NCBI GenBank assembly: GCA_002715965.1
Contig: PBAL01000036.1
Coordinates: 1 to 48,220 of the forward strand
Direction: 5' to 3'
From: Verrucomicrobiales bacterium
GTDB lineage: Bacteria > Verrucomicrobiota > Verrucomicrobiia > Limisphaerales > JAYPXF01
DNA length: 48,220 bases
The notes beneath the pieces were generated by a model. That model was not told the origin of the DNA and made no database searches. It saw only the letters and a list, made by a program, of their open reading frames with translations. The position numbers and the translations under genes are program-made. Position 1 is the stretch's first letter, and the number at the start of each line of letters is the position of its first letter. Below are positions 1 through 8,535 of the stretch, piece by piece.

Positions 1-553
1 CTCGATGTTTGTTCGCCAGCTTGGCGCTGGGCAGAAAGTAGTTGTGCAGCGGTGCCCAGTATTCCCGATACAATTCATTGATGGCGGCCAGCTGTTCGGC
101 ATCCTCCAGTCGCCGGTATCCCAAGAGTTGGCGCACGTGCGTCCAGTTCTTTTGCTCCACGTGCCCGTTGTCATTTTTCTGGTAGGGCCGGGAGCTGGTG
201 AAGCCAACTTTCCTTTTCCGATCTGTGTAGTAGTTCACCAGGTGGTGGTTAAGGAACTCGCTGCCGTTGTCGCAATCGAACCCCAGGATCGCAAAGGGCA
301 ACCGGCCTTCGACATCCTGAGTGGCGGTCACGATCCCGTGGGCCACCGTGTCGGCTTCCAGATAGCCGGGCCGATCGATGCCCCAGTTGTCGGTCCGGAT
401 CGGGATCTGCATCTTCAGCAGGCTGCCAGGCTTGGTCCCACTGCGACCTCGCCCACGGCCTTTGGCTTTGCTGGGAGCCTGCAGCCGATCGATTTGTGCG
501 GCGCTGATCTGACGCACTTGTTTGCCAATCGAGGCGTCCAACGGGCCAATCAA
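1..553 (-). pseudogene. Remnant of a DDE integrase-type transposase
   Basis: Read on the minus strand, this open stretch encodes the catalytic half of an rve-type (retroviral integrase-like) transposase and runs off the left edge. Visible landmarks are a first acidic block (EADTVAH), a second (FDCDNGSEF) and a third region with KNDNGHVEQKNW, matching the D-D-E order. The distance between the first two Asp residues is only about 26 residues, while this fold normally has 50-60, so an internal in-frame deletion is likely. The N-terminal part is also missing: a stop precedes the frame at 554-556 and there is no convincing start. It is probably inactive, and it lies directly upstream of rpsP. Confidence 0.7.
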
Positions 554-671
554 TCAGAAATCGGGCTTGCATCCCCCATGGTCGACGCATAAGCTCCCCA
601 CCCTTTTTCGATCGGAATCGAAGTTTGTGGCCCGGTGGCTGCAGGCGGACATTCCCCTGAAACGACTGAAT

Positions 672-932
672 ATGGTTAAGATTCGCTTGAAACGCATGGG
701 TTCCAAGAACCGCCCTTACTACCGTGTGGTGGTGGCCGACAGTCGTAGTCCCCGCGATGGCAAATGCATCGAGGAGATCGGCACCTACGCCCCGATGCGT
801 GAAGGTGAAAACTACGATCTCAAGCTCGACCGCGTGGACTACTGGCTTGGCGTCGGCGCTCGGCCCAGTGACACCGTCTCCTCCTTCATCAAGAAGGCAC
901 GCAAGGCGGCCACGGCTGCTGCAGAAGCCTGA
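672..932 (+). CDS. rpsP: 30S ribosomal protein S16
   Basis: This 86-residue protein is ribosomal protein S16 of the small subunit. The N-terminus [20 protein letters not shown] and the following [19 protein letters not shown] block are family hallmarks, and the length is normal. I chose the ATG at 672 because the conserved S16 N-terminus starts there; an upstream extension to 522 is open but not homologous. The stop codon overlaps the start of the KH-protein gene by one base, so the two are probably translationally coupled. No strong ribosome binding site or promoter is obvious in the 100 bases between the transposase remnant and this gene. Confidence 0.97.
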   Translation: MVKIRLKRMGSKNRPYYRVVVADSRSPRDGKCIEEIGTYAPMREGENYDLKLDRVDYWLGVGARPSDTVSSFIKKARKAATAAAEA

Positions 933-1183
933 TGGAACAGTTCTTAAATTTTGTGGTGCACCGGCTCGTGGATCGTCCAGATGCCGTGTCCGTCACCCCC
1001 GTCGACAACGGGAAGGAAACAGTCTACGAACTGCGCCTTCACCCCACTGACATGGGGAAAATCATCGGCCGCCAGGGCGCAACGATCAATGCGATCCGCA
1101 CCCTGCTCCAAGCCGGCAGCGCCAAGAAAGGCATTCGCTGCTCGCTCGAGGTGGTCGAAGACGAACCACCGCGGAACAAATAG
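932..1183 (+). CDS. khpA: KH-domain RNA-binding protein (KhpA type)
   Basis: This 83-residue protein has a single KH domain with the GxxG loop GRQG inside MGKIIGRQGATINAIR (about residues 41-56), the nucleic-acid-gripping element of KhpA/YlqC proteins. In other bacteria these small cytoplasmic proteins bind many RNAs, often with a KhpB partner, and affect ribosome assembly and cell-size control. The gene starts on the last base of rpsP and is followed 18 bases later by trmD. The usual neighbour rimM is not between them. Family assignment is firm; the cellular role here is inferred from the family and the operon position. Confidence 0.92.
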   Translation: MEQFLNFVVHRLVDRPDAVSVTPVDNGKETVYELRLHPTDMGKIIGRQGATINAIRTLLQAGSAKKGIRCSLEVVEDEPPRNK

Positions 1184-1201
1184 TTTCGCGAATCGCGCGC
1201 G

Positions 1202-1879
1202 ATGAAAGTCGACGTGCTGACACTTTTTCCCGCCATGTTTGCGGGTCCGCTCGATGAAAGCATCATTATGCGGGCACGAGAGGCGGGTTTGTTGGATCTC
1301 CGGATCCATGATTTGCGGGAATATACCCACGACCGGCATCGCACGGTGGATGACAATCCGTATGGCGGTGGGCCGGGGATGGTGTTGAAGCCCGAACCGA
1401 TCTTTGAAGCCGTTGAGGCGCTTGCCTCAGAGAATACGCGAGTCACGCTGATGACTCCACAAGGTCGGCGATTCGAGCAATCAATCGCACGTGAACTGGC
1501 CGATGTGGAACATCTGCTCCTGATCTGCGGCAGTTACGAAGGATTCGACGAGCGAATCCGCGAAAGACTGGCGCACGACGAAATCTCCCTCGGGGATTTT
1601 GTCCTGACCAACGGGGCTTTGCCTGCGATGGCAGTGATCGACGCAGTCACCCGCCTGCTTCCCGGAGCATTGGGCGACTCGGAAAGCGCGACCGAAGAAT
1701 CGTTCAGCGACGGACGGCTGGAATATCCGCAATACACGCGGCCGGCCGAGTTCCGCGGAATGGAAGTTCCGGACGTCCTGCTCTCGGGCAATCACGCCGA
1801 GATCGAGAAGTGGCGCAACGAACAGTCGCAACGGCGAACAGAAGAACGAAGACCAGATTTGTTGGACGGTCCGGAATGA
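1202..1879 (+). CDS. trmD: tRNA (guanine-37-N1)-methyltransferase
   Basis: TrmD methylates G37 next to the anticodon of several tRNAs with S-adenosylmethionine, preventing +1 frameshifting. The protein (225 residues) shows the SPOUT trefoil-knot signatures: [13 protein letters not shown] near residue 60, [14 protein letters not shown] near 105, [15 protein letters not shown] near 130, and the C-terminal [21 protein letters not shown]. The length is slightly short of the usual 230-250. It lies between the KH gene and rplS, as in many bacteria, and is probably cotranscribed with both. Confidence 0.97.
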   Translation: MKVDVLTLFPAMFAGPLDESIIMRAREAGLLDLRIHDLREYTHDRHRTVDDNPYGGGPGMVLKPEPIFEAVEALASENTRVTLMTPQGRRFEQSIARELADVEHLLLICGSYEGFDERIRERLAHDEISLGDFVLTNGALPAMAVIDAVTRLLPGALGDSESATEESFSDGRLEYPQYTRPAEFRGMEVPDVLLSGNHAEIEKWRNEQSQRRTEERRPDLLDGPE

Positions 1880-1929
1880 CCTCCAAGTAAGATTGAACTG
1901 TGGCCCCGCCACATAACTGAAAGACAACT

Positions 1930-2313
1930 ATGAACCAGGCATTGCTTGATAAGATTCACGGCGAACAAGAGCGTCAGAAAGACGCCGACTTTTGCGTAGG
2001 CGACAGCGTCCGCGTCCACACCAAGGTGGTCGAAGGCGAAAAGGAACGTATCCAGGTCTACGCCGGACTCGTGATCGACCGCAGCGGCCGCGGACTCAAC
2101 GAGCGCTTCACCGTCCGCCGGATCAGCTACGGCGAAGGCACCGAACGCGTATTCCCGCTCCACTCCCCGCGCATCGACAAGATCACCGTGGAGCGCCATG
2201 GCAAAGTTCGTCGCGCCCGCCTCAATTACCTCCGCGACCGAATCGGCAAAGCCGCTCTCGCGGTGAAGGAAAAGGACACGCGCGGCAAAGGGAAGAAAAA
2301 GGGCAAGAAGTAA
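1930..2313 (+). CDS. rplS: 50S ribosomal protein L19
   Basis: L19 sits at the interface between the large and small ribosomal subunits. The 127-residue protein contains the family core [20 protein letters not shown], the [21 protein letters not shown] block and the [18 protein letters not shown] motif. The C-terminus is a short lysine/glycine-rich tail (KGKKKGKK), common in L19 and probably rRNA-contacting. It begins 50 bases after trmD and is followed at once by a hairpin and T-tract, so it is the last gene of this operon. Confidence 0.97.
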   Translation: MNQALLDKIHGEQERQKDADFCVGDSVRVHTKVVEGEKERIQVYAGLVIDRSGRGLNERFTVRRISYGEGTERVFPLHSPRIDKITVERHGKVRRARLNYLRDRIGKAALAVKEKDTRGKGKKKGKK

Positions 2314-2337
2314 TCAGACCCGCAAGCTGTTTTCGAA

Positions 2338-2365
2338 GCGGAGCGAATTACTCGCTCCGCTTTTT
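2338..2365 (+). terminator. Rho-independent terminator of the rpsP-rplS operon
   Basis: A 9-bp perfect stem (GCGGAGCGA paired with TCGCTCCGC) with a 5-base loop is followed immediately by five T. It lies 24 bases after the rplS stop. Confidence 0.9.
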
Positions 2366-2523
2366 CTTGCGCAACTCAAGCAGCCCGCCTGAGAACCGTC
2401 ATTGGACCGACAAACTTCCAATCGCTCGTGCCCCGCATCGGAAACCGATCAACGAAGCGCAGTCCATCAACTCGCGATTAACCCGAATTCTCATACTCGG
2501 AGGCTACCGAGGGCATATTGATT

Positions 2524-2673
2524 GTAGCGCAGGTGTCTCAACGTGTCCCAACCTGCCGTATCGCGGATTTCCAAATCCGCAGGGTGTCACCTTGGTCACT
2601 GGCACCCGGACGCTCTGCCGATCAGGAAAGTTAGGAAACCTGCGACACGGCAGACTTGGAAGTCTGCGCTACG
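2524..2673. repeat. REP-like palindromic repeat unit
   Basis: The 450-base gap between the rplS terminator and the oxidoreductase gene has no gene but carries two 18-base hairpins of identical design, each with 8-bp arms and a 2-base loop: 2563-2580 (GCGGATTT-CC-AAATCCGC) and 2650-2667 (GCAGACTT-GG-AAGTCTGC). The outer edges read GTAGCGC on the left and GCGCTACG on the right, so the unit is flanked by inverted GTAGC motifs. The same flanking motif frames the repeat at 46401-46459. This looks like a BIME/REP-type element. Confidence 0.6.
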
Positions 2674-2822
2674 TCTGGCCGGTCGCTCAGCTGTGAGAAA
2701 TCGCAACTGAACCCGTCCACGCCTGTCTGGCCAGACCATCGGAGCGTCACGCACTTCTTCCACATCTTGATCGACTTTGAAGTCGCCGATTCCTCAGGTC
2801 GTCGCATAGGATTCGCCAACAT

Positions 2823-4094
2823 ATGTCACAGCAGACCATCAAGATTGCCCTCGTTGGCGCCGGGATGTTTGGCGGGGACGTTCATCTCCGCGCCTATGCC
2901 GACCTGCAACGATTCGGAATGGCGGGACAACTTGCGCGGATAGGACTCGATCATTGGACGCGCGATGTTGCGCCGATCAAATTCGAACTGACTGCGGTTG
3001 CCACCCGGTCTGAAGCATCCGCCAACAAATCGGCGGACCATTTCGAATCGATCACCGGGCACCGTCCCAATTGCTATCATGGAGATGCGCCGTGGGACGA
3101 CATCCTGGAAGCGCATCCGGATCTGGATGTCATGGCGGTTGCCACCCCGGATCATCTGCACACGCCGGTGGTGTTGGCCGCGCTTCGGAAGAAGATCCAC
3201 GTGATCACTGAGAAGCCGATGTGCCTGTCACTCAATGAAGCCGACGAGATCATCGAACTGGCCAAGCAGACCGACCGCATTGTGGCGGTGGACATGCACA
3301 AACGCTACGATCCGGATCACCTTCGTATCCGTGACGACATCGCCAATCGTATCGGTGATCCCTTGTACGGAGCCGCCTTTCTGGAAGAACCGTTGGAAGT
3401 CTCCACCAGCACCTTCAAGTGGGTAGAAGACAGCGATCCGTTCAGCTACGTGGGGCCGCATTGGACGGACTTGATCCACCACTATTACCGCAGCAACCCG
3501 GTTTCGCTGACGGCGGTGGGCCAGAAGAAGCGATTGAAGCGCCAGGGTATCGACGCGTACGACGCGGTACAGGTGCGCGTGGATTATGCGAACGGGATGA
3601 GCATCTACTACCACAACAACTGGGTCACTCCGGATGACTTCGAAGGACCGGTGAACCAGGGACACGAAATCGTGGGTGCGGATGGAAAGGTGGAGAGCGA
3701 TCAACAATACCGTGGGTTTCGCTTCTGGAATGCGGGCGGGGGCAGCCGGACTTCAAACAACCACTTCACCCGCGACGTGCTGCGGCCCGATGGCACCAAA
3801 GCCTACATCGGTTACGGGGTCGACAGTCTCACCGCGGGTATGGTCGCCATTTGTCGATCGAAGTTCCAGGGCACCAGCCGGAACGAACTTGCAGAGATTT
3901 ATCCAACCGCCGAGGACGCCCGCATCACGGTCGCGATCGTCGATGCAGCCGCGCAGGTACGTGACTCGAATTACACCTCCATCCAGGCCGGCAAAGGCGC
4001 CTTGGCGACCGCGCGTTTCGATGAAAAAGGGATCACAGTTTGTGATCCCAATTCGTCGCCGGTTGAGCGTGTGATTTACGGCCTGCCGCTGTAG
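2823..4094 (+). CDS. Gfo/Idh/MocA family NAD(P)-dependent oxidoreductase
   Basis: This 423-residue protein has the N-terminal Rossmann fold with the GAGMFG dinucleotide motif (residues 12-17) and the family signature EKP (130-132), whose Lys takes part in catalysis. The second half, with HKRYDPDHLRIRDD and GPHWTDLIHHYYR, is the C-terminal alpha/beta substrate domain. Such enzymes oxidise or reduce sugars, inositols or related cyclic polyols; the substrate cannot be read from the sequence. There is no signal peptide, so it should be cytoplasmic. It appears monocistronic, with a long gap upstream and a minus-strand gene downstream. The 3' end contains a 9-bp-arm inverted repeat within the coding sequence. 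Confidence 0.88.
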   Translation: MSQQTIKIALVGAGMFGGDVHLRAYADLQRFGMAGQLARIGLDHWTRDVAPIKFELTAVATRSEASANKSADHFESITGHRPNCYHGDAPWDDILEAHPDLDVMAVATPDHLHTPVVLAALRKKIHVITEKPMCLSLNEADEIIELAKQTDRIVAVDMHKRYDPDHLRIRDDIANRIGDPLYGAAFLEEPLEVSTSTFKWVEDSDPFSYVGPHWTDLIHHYYRSNPVSLTAVGQKKRLKRQGIDAYDAVQVRVDYANGMSIYYHNNWVTPDDFEGPVNQGHEIVGADGKVESDQQYRGFRFWNAGGGSRTSNNHFTRDVLRPDGTKAYIGYGVDSLTAGMVAICRSKFQGTSRNELAEIYPTAEDARITVAIVDAAAQVRDSNYTSIQAGKGALATARFDEKGITVCDPNSSPVERVIYGLPL

Positions 4095-4237
4095 TGCTGA
4101 TCAGAGTTCGGCCAACTTGACAGAACGACTGTCTCTCCCTTGACCGCCGGCGTCTTTCGATCGTGCAGCACCAGGGCGATTGACGGGACCACGCATGGGT
4201 CTGGGTATCTCGTTCGAAGATTCGCATCTCGTCCCGG

Positions 4238-4672
4238 TTATACAACATGAACCAGACATCCAAGATTTCCTGATCGCCGAAGCCGTGGATACGGGTGGCG
4301 GGTGTAGTGAATCATGTAAGGCTTGAAGCCGTTATCCTTGAGCGTGACATACGGTTCGGAAGCTTCGATCGGTCGAACAGCTGCCATCCGCATATGGATC
4401 AGATCATTCAGATTGTATCCAAATCCTATCCAGGTGTAGAACGCGATCATCGGGAGGATGTAGCACAGAACCCGCCGGCTCACGGGTTGATTGACCACCG
4501 GGACAAGCATGTCGCTCTCGCTGGAGCGAATCATCAGAATACCGATCAGGACGAGTACGGCCGCGAGGAGAACGTTGTATCGCAGCCTCCACAGGTTTTC
4601 GCGACAGCTCTCAAGTTTGCTCTCGATGATCTCTTCAAATTCCCACCCTTTTCCGTCGTTGGAATCTAGCAA
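4238..4672 (-). CDS. Small membrane protein, probably frameshifted
   Basis: This is an unrecognised protein of about 144 residues with an acidic N-terminus and two hydrophobic segments, near residues 32-50 (NVLLAAVLVLIGILMI) and 70-87 (YILPMIAFYTWIGFGYNL), so a two-helix inner-membrane protein is likely. The start is a TTG codon and is uncertain. After residue about 130 the frame becomes poor, whereas the neighbouring frame continues with HGFGDQEILDVWFMLYNRDE. Removing one C (plus-strand GG at 4287-4288) would join the two. The continuation then runs to 4033, antisense to the end of the oxidoreductase gene. It could be a pseudogene or a sequencing indel. No function is claimed. Confidence 0.45.
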   Translation of the reverse strand: MLDSNDGKGWEFEEIIESKLESCRENLWRLRYNVLLAAVLVLIGILMIRSSESDMLVPVVNQPVSRRVLCYILPMIAFYTWIGFGYNLNDLIHMRMAAVRPIEASEPYVTLKDNGFKPYMIHYTRHPYPRLRRSGNLGCLVHVV

Positions 4673-4842
4673 CTCGTTTGGAGCCAGGTAAAAGTCTGAT
4701 CTGGATTTTCCCTAGCGATCGGCCTCACAGGTCCAATACACCATCTGAGACGCGAAATGGAACCAGAAGGCCAACAGAAGCAATCGACCGGCCTTGGATC
4801 CCTCCTCTATTCTTGGCTCCACCCATCTCTCCTTGTTGGAAA

Positions 4843-4869
4843 CCGGTGCTCCCGTTGCGAGAGCACCGG
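4843..4869 (-). terminator. Candidate terminator of the YceI gene
   Basis: A 9-bp stem (CCGGTGCTC/GAGCACCGG) with a 9-base loop lies just after the stop of the minus-strand YceI gene. On the minus strand it is followed by TTTCC, so the T-tract is short. Confidence 0.55.
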
Positions 4870-4880
4870 CCAAATTGGGA

Positions 4881-5696
4881 TCAACCCTTCTTTTTAGCTG
4901 GAGCGTCCGCTTTCTTCTCAGCAGGCGCATCGGCTTTCTTTTCCGCGGGGGCGGCCGCCTTCTTCTCGGCTGGTGCATCAGCCTTCTTTTCTGCAGGAGC
5001 ATCGGCTTGCTTCTCGGCCGGAGCGTCAGTTTTTTCCTTGGCATCGGCCGCTGCGTCTGAGGCCGCCCGCTGTGCGGTGACATTCAGGGTAAGCACGACT
5101 TCCTCGCGAATGAGGTTGTCCGCCTGTCCGGGATACTTCATGTCGAAGTCGAATCGATTGATGTGAAATTCGGCGGACAGTGTCACGCCGGTTTCGTTGA
5201 CATCAACGTCTGCCGGGAAGGTGATGGATTTCTTGACGCCGTGCATGGTCAGGTCGCCGGTGATCAGCTTTTTGCCATCCTCTTCCTTGACGTCGGTTGC
5301 CTCAAAGGTGGAGGTCGGGATCTCCGGAACATTGAAAAAGTCCTTGTTCTTCAGATGAGCGGTGAGCTTGTCGTCCCCGGTCCAGATGGAATTCATGTCG
5401 ATGACAATCTTGCTGCCCTCGGCAACGAGTTCGTCGTTCACGACATTGAGCGTGCCTTCAAACTTCCTGAAGCCGCCCGGTTGTTCCCCACCGACCGCCT
5501 TGGAGCCGATGAAATTGATCTCTGATCCCCCAATAATGGCGTAGCTCACAAGCTCGCCGGGCTTTGGCTTCTTCTCGACTTCTTCCTTGTCGCCGGTATT
5601 GACCGAGGCTGCGGGGACATTGTCGGCGGGATTATTGCAGCCGGTGATTGCGACGGCTGCGACGAGAGCGTATGGGAGGACAAGTTTGTTTTTCAT
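4881..5696 (-). CDS. YceI-family lipoprotein with repetitive Lys/Ala-rich tail
   Basis: The 271-residue product starts with a lipoprotein signal ending in ITGC (Cys20), so it should be lipid-anchored outside the cytoplasm. Residues about 48-208 form a YceI-type lipocalin-like barrel, recognisable from GSEINFIGSK, FEGTLNVVND, HLKNKDFFNVPEIPTSTFEAT, GDLTMHGVKKSITFP and FDFDMKYPGQ. YceI proteins bind long isoprenoid or amphiphilic molecules; the ligand here is unknown. From about residue 212 to the end there are six tandem copies of an octapeptide close to APAEKKAD, an extended charged tail of the kind that could span or bind the cell wall. A terminator-like hairpin follows the stop. Confidence 0.85.
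   Translation of the reverse strand: MKNKLVLPYALVAAVAITGCNNPADNVPAASVNTGDKEEVEKKPKPGELVSYAIIGGSEINFIGSKAVGGEQPGGFRKFEGTLNVVNDELVAEGSKIVIDMNSIWTGDDKLTAHLKNKDFFNVPEIPTSTFEATDVKEEDGKKLITGDLTMHGVKKSITFPADVDVNETGVTLSAEFHINRFDFDMKYPGQADNLIREEVVLTLNVTAQRAASDAAADAKEKTDAPAEKQADAPAEKKADAPAEKKAAAPAEKKADAPAEKKADAPAKKKG
4890..5030. repeat. In-gene tandem repeat, 24-base units
   Basis: About six imperfect 24-base units encode the octapeptide repeat at the C-terminus of the YceI protein. Copies differ mainly at third codon positions, so the array is not brand new, but its length could vary between strains. Confidence 0.7.
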
Positions 5697-5804
5697 GCGT
5701 TGTGTGATTTGAGGGGGGTGAGTGTCTGGTTCGTGGCGCGGAAGTCAAGGGGAGAGGTCGATTGAATTTGTGTTCGGCCGGGCAATTCGGCATCTAGGGG
5801 AATC

Positions 5805-7097
5805 ATGGCCAAGCAACCGAATATCCTGCTGATGATTTCGCACGATCTGGGCACCTACGTGGGGCCTTACGGGTGCGTCCCGACTGCCACACCGGCGCTG
5901 AACGGATTTGCGAAGGAAGGGATGGTATTCGAAAAACACTTTGTGAGTTCGCCCGGCTGCAGCCAAAGCCGATCTTCGCTGATCACCGGGCGTTTCCCGC
6001 ACTCCAACGGCCAATTCGGCCTCTCGCATCTCGGCTGGACTCTGAATCGTGACGAGCAGTTGCTCCCCGACACGCTGCGGGCAGCCGGGTATCACACGGC
6101 GATGTTCGGCATCTGGCATCTGCACGAATGGACCTTGGGAGGATTCAATGATCTGTCGGATGACGTTTCCACGGTGGACAGCTCACCGGAAGGTTTCGCG
6201 AATATTGCGTCGAAGCGGGCGGGCGATTGGTTGCGAAACTACCAGGATGAGGAGCCGTTTTACCTGCACGTCGGCTTCTGGGAGGCCCACCGCCCGTTTT
6301 GTGGTCAGCCGGGCGATCCGAGCGAAACGCCGGACGTAGATCTCACCGATGTTTCACTCCCAAACTACCTGCCGGACAACAAAGCCACCCGGCGCGAATT
6401 CGCACATCTGAAGCACTCGGTGGAGTCAGTAGACGCCGGAGTCGATACGCTGCTGAAAGCGCTCAGCGAAAGCGGACATGCGGAGGACACCATCGTGATC
6501 TTCACCGCGGATCATGGCCTGCCTTTTCCCCGAGCGAAGGGAACGCTTTATGATCCTGGGATCCAAGTTGCATTCATCGTTCGTTACCCGGGACAAGTTC
6601 GCGAGTACAAACGATGTTCCGCACTGACATCAAACGTGGATGTCATGCCGACCTTGGTGGAACTCGCTGGCGCGGAACCACCACCGAAGGTTCAGGGCAA
6701 AAGCCTGGCAACGTTGCTCCGCGGCGAGTCAGACACACATGCCACCTCGCTCTTTGCCGAGAAGACTTATCACGAACACTACGATCCCATTCGCGCCATT
6801 CGAACGGAGCGATACAAGTTCATCCGAAACTTCGCCGAACGTCCCAATTTGCTGATGCCTTCCGATATCTACAACTCATCCACCCGGCAATCGATGGGAA
6901 CGGATGAGGCGTTCTGGTCGCATCGGCCCGAGTTCGAATTATACGATCTCGAAGCGGACCCTTCGGAAACAAACAACATGGCAATGACCGAATCTGAACT
7001 CGCGAACGACTGGTCCGCCAAATTGGAAGCGTGGATGAAAGAGACGGGTGATCCTCTCCTGCGGAACGCAATCCCACGCCCAACGGATCAAGTCTGA
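5805..7097 (+). CDS. Sulfatase (N-sulfoglucosamine sulfohydrolase-like), cytoplasmic, variant active-site motif
   Basis: This 430-residue member of the formylglycine sulfatase family (alkaline phosphatase fold) would hydrolyse a sulfate ester or sulfamate. It shows the N-terminal metal block (ILLMISHDLGTY), the active-site segment GCSQSRSSLITGR with Cys52, and the late metal block FTADHGLPFPRAKGTLYDPG, which resembles the heparan N-sulfatase type. The usual C-x-P-x-R recognition site for the formylglycine-generating enzyme reads C-S-Q-S-R here, with Gln for Pro. There is no signal peptide, unlike the other sulfatases in this window, which suggests a cytoplasmic enzyme acting on imported oligosaccharides. 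AGGGGA just upstream supports the ATG at 5805. A serine hydrolase gene follows 50 bases later. Confidence 0.87.
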   Translation: MAKQPNILLMISHDLGTYVGPYGCVPTATPALNGFAKEGMVFEKHFVSSPGCSQSRSSLITGRFPHSNGQFGLSHLGWTLNRDEQLLPDTLRAAGYHTAMFGIWHLHEWTLGGFNDLSDDVSTVDSSPEGFANIASKRAGDWLRNYQDEEPFYLHVGFWEAHRPFCGQPGDPSETPDVDLTDVSLPNYLPDNKATRREFAHLKHSVESVDAGVDTLLKALSESGHAEDTIVIFTADHGLPFPRAKGTLYDPGIQVAFIVRYPGQVREYKRCSALTSNVDVMPTLVELAGAEPPPKVQGKSLATLLRGESDTHATSLFAEKTYHEHYDPIRAIRTERYKFIRNFAERPNLLMPSDIYNSSTRQSMGTDEAFWSHRPEFELYDLEADPSETNNMAMTESELANDWSAKLEAWMKETGDPLLRNAIPRPTDQV

Positions 7098-7147
7098 TTG
7101 TGGTTCGAGCACTTTTCTAAGTTCACGAATGCGGATAGACTTCCTGC

Positions 7148-8197
7148 ATGGACCTCCGATTGAAACTCACATTCTTGGCCGTTCTCGCAGTCGGCGTCAT
7201 TGGCGCTTCGGCGGAACTCTACTTTCCCAAGAAAGGCGAATGGGAACGTGTTTCACCTGAGAGTATCGGTCTGGATCCGGACAAGCTTCAGAAAGCCCTG
7301 GATTACGCGGGGCGAAACCAGTCTTCGGGCGTGGTGATTCTGCACCAGGGAAGGATTCTCGCCGAGCAATACTGGGAGGTCGAAGGCAAGCGATCGGCGA
7401 AGTTTGGCAGCCGGGTCATCGGACGCACTGATGCGGGCCATCCCATCGAGGATGTTGCCTCCGTGCAGAAAAGTGTGGTGTCCGTGCTGGTCGGAATCGC
7501 GCGAGAGAAAGGTCTGCTGAAGCTCAGCGATCCGGTGAGCGAACACCTCGGTCCCGGCTGGTCGAAGGCAGGCCTGCGTCAAGAGAAAGAAATCACGATC
7601 CGGCATCTCATCACCATGACCAGCGGCCTGAAGGACAACGCGCGTTTCGAAGCCAGGGCGGGAACGAAGTGGCGTTACAACACCTGGGCTTATGCACAAA
7701 CCGTCGCGGTGTTGGAGAAGGCTTCCGGAAGGGACCGACACGAACTCACCCATGAATGGCTGACGAACCCCCTGGGCATGAACGACTCAAAATGGACGCC
7801 ACGGCGGGCGGCTGAAATCCAATCGGTCAACGCATTCGGCTTTGCCACCTCAGCTCGTGATCTTGCCCGCTTCGGATTGATGATGTTGGCGAACGGCAAG
7901 TGGGCCGGAAAAACGATCCTCGACGAAAACTATCTTCGCGATTCCACGCAAACATCCCAACGAATGAACCCACACTACGGTTATCTCTGGTGGCTGAATC
8001 GAGACGCCAACAAACCACGATCGCGCAGGAACGCTTCTTCACCACCGGATACATTTTCTGCGAACGGAGCACTGAATCGGCGTTGTTGGGTGTCTCCGGA
8101 GATTCAACTCGTCATAACGCGAATCGGTGATCAACCACCGGCGAAGCGGGGATTCGATGAGGAGTTCTGGCGTCTGCTGCGAGCGTCGAAGAAGTAG
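7148..8197 (+). CDS. Serine hydrolase of the beta-lactamase/CubicO family
   Basis: This 349-residue protein has an N-terminal hydrophobic signal (LKLTFLAVLAVGVIGASA) and is probably exported. The SVQKS sequence near residue 119 is the S-x-x-K catalytic motif of class C beta-lactamase/esterase relatives, and RYNTWAYAQTV near 180 occupies the place of the Tyr motif. ITIRHLITMTSGL and GYLWWLN are further family marks. Members act as esterases, peptidases or amidases, and the substrate here is unknown. It follows the sulfatase by 50 bases on the same strand and may be cotranscribed with it. No C-terminal membrane domain is present. Confidence 0.85.
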   Translation: MDLRLKLTFLAVLAVGVIGASAELYFPKKGEWERVSPESIGLDPDKLQKALDYAGRNQSSGVVILHQGRILAEQYWEVEGKRSAKFGSRVIGRTDAGHPIEDVASVQKSVVSVLVGIAREKGLLKLSDPVSEHLGPGWSKAGLRQEKEITIRHLITMTSGLKDNARFEARAGTKWRYNTWAYAQTVAVLEKASGRDRHELTHEWLTNPLGMNDSKWTPRRAAEIQSVNAFGFATSARDLARFGLMMLANGKWAGKTILDENYLRDSTQTSQRMNPHYGYLWWLNRDANKPRSRRNASSPPDTFSANGALNRRCWVSPEIQLVITRIGDQPPAKRGFDEEFWRLLRASKK

Positions 8198-8240
8198 AAC
8201 ATGCGAATCTACAGGAACTTGAGTGCGATTCCTCGTGGAT

Positions 8241-8389
8241 GGTGGAGGGACGAGTTTACGAGTCCGTAGGCGCGAGAATCCCAGGCGGGTATGATTTGCC
8301 CCGTGCTGCTGCGAGCAGACCTCAAACTCCAGCGCCCAAGTTCAAAGGGCTGTAGCTCGATTATGGGTTTGTAAACTCGTCCCTCCACC
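8241..8389. repeat. Short inverted-repeat element (MITE-like)
   Basis: A 19-base perfect inverted repeat (GGTGGAGGGACGAGTTTAC at 8241-8259, its complement at 8371-8389) encloses 111 bases without a credible gene. The size and terminal inverted repeats resemble a miniature non-autonomous element. I see no clear target-site duplication. Confidence 0.6.
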
Positions 8390-8535
8390 ACCAGCTCGCT
8401 TGCGCCACCCAAATAGAATCACCCCCCAGGAGCTTTGGAGATCTCAACTATCCGCCCGATCCCAAGCAGATGGGTCCCCTGCCATCGTCGTTGAGTTCCT
8501 TCAGAATTCCCTCAAACGGTTTCCGGTCCACACCA

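Noticed and set aside
4029..4049. Inverted repeat GGGATCACA-GTT-TGTGATCCC
   Set aside because: It lies inside the coding end of the oxidoreductase and has no T-tract, so I do not call it a terminator.
4712..4850. Minus-strand hydrophobic tail (LLLLAFWFHFASQMVYW) after the YceI gene
   Set aside because: It belongs to a frame that shadows the YceI gene upstream and has no start of its own; too little to call a gene.
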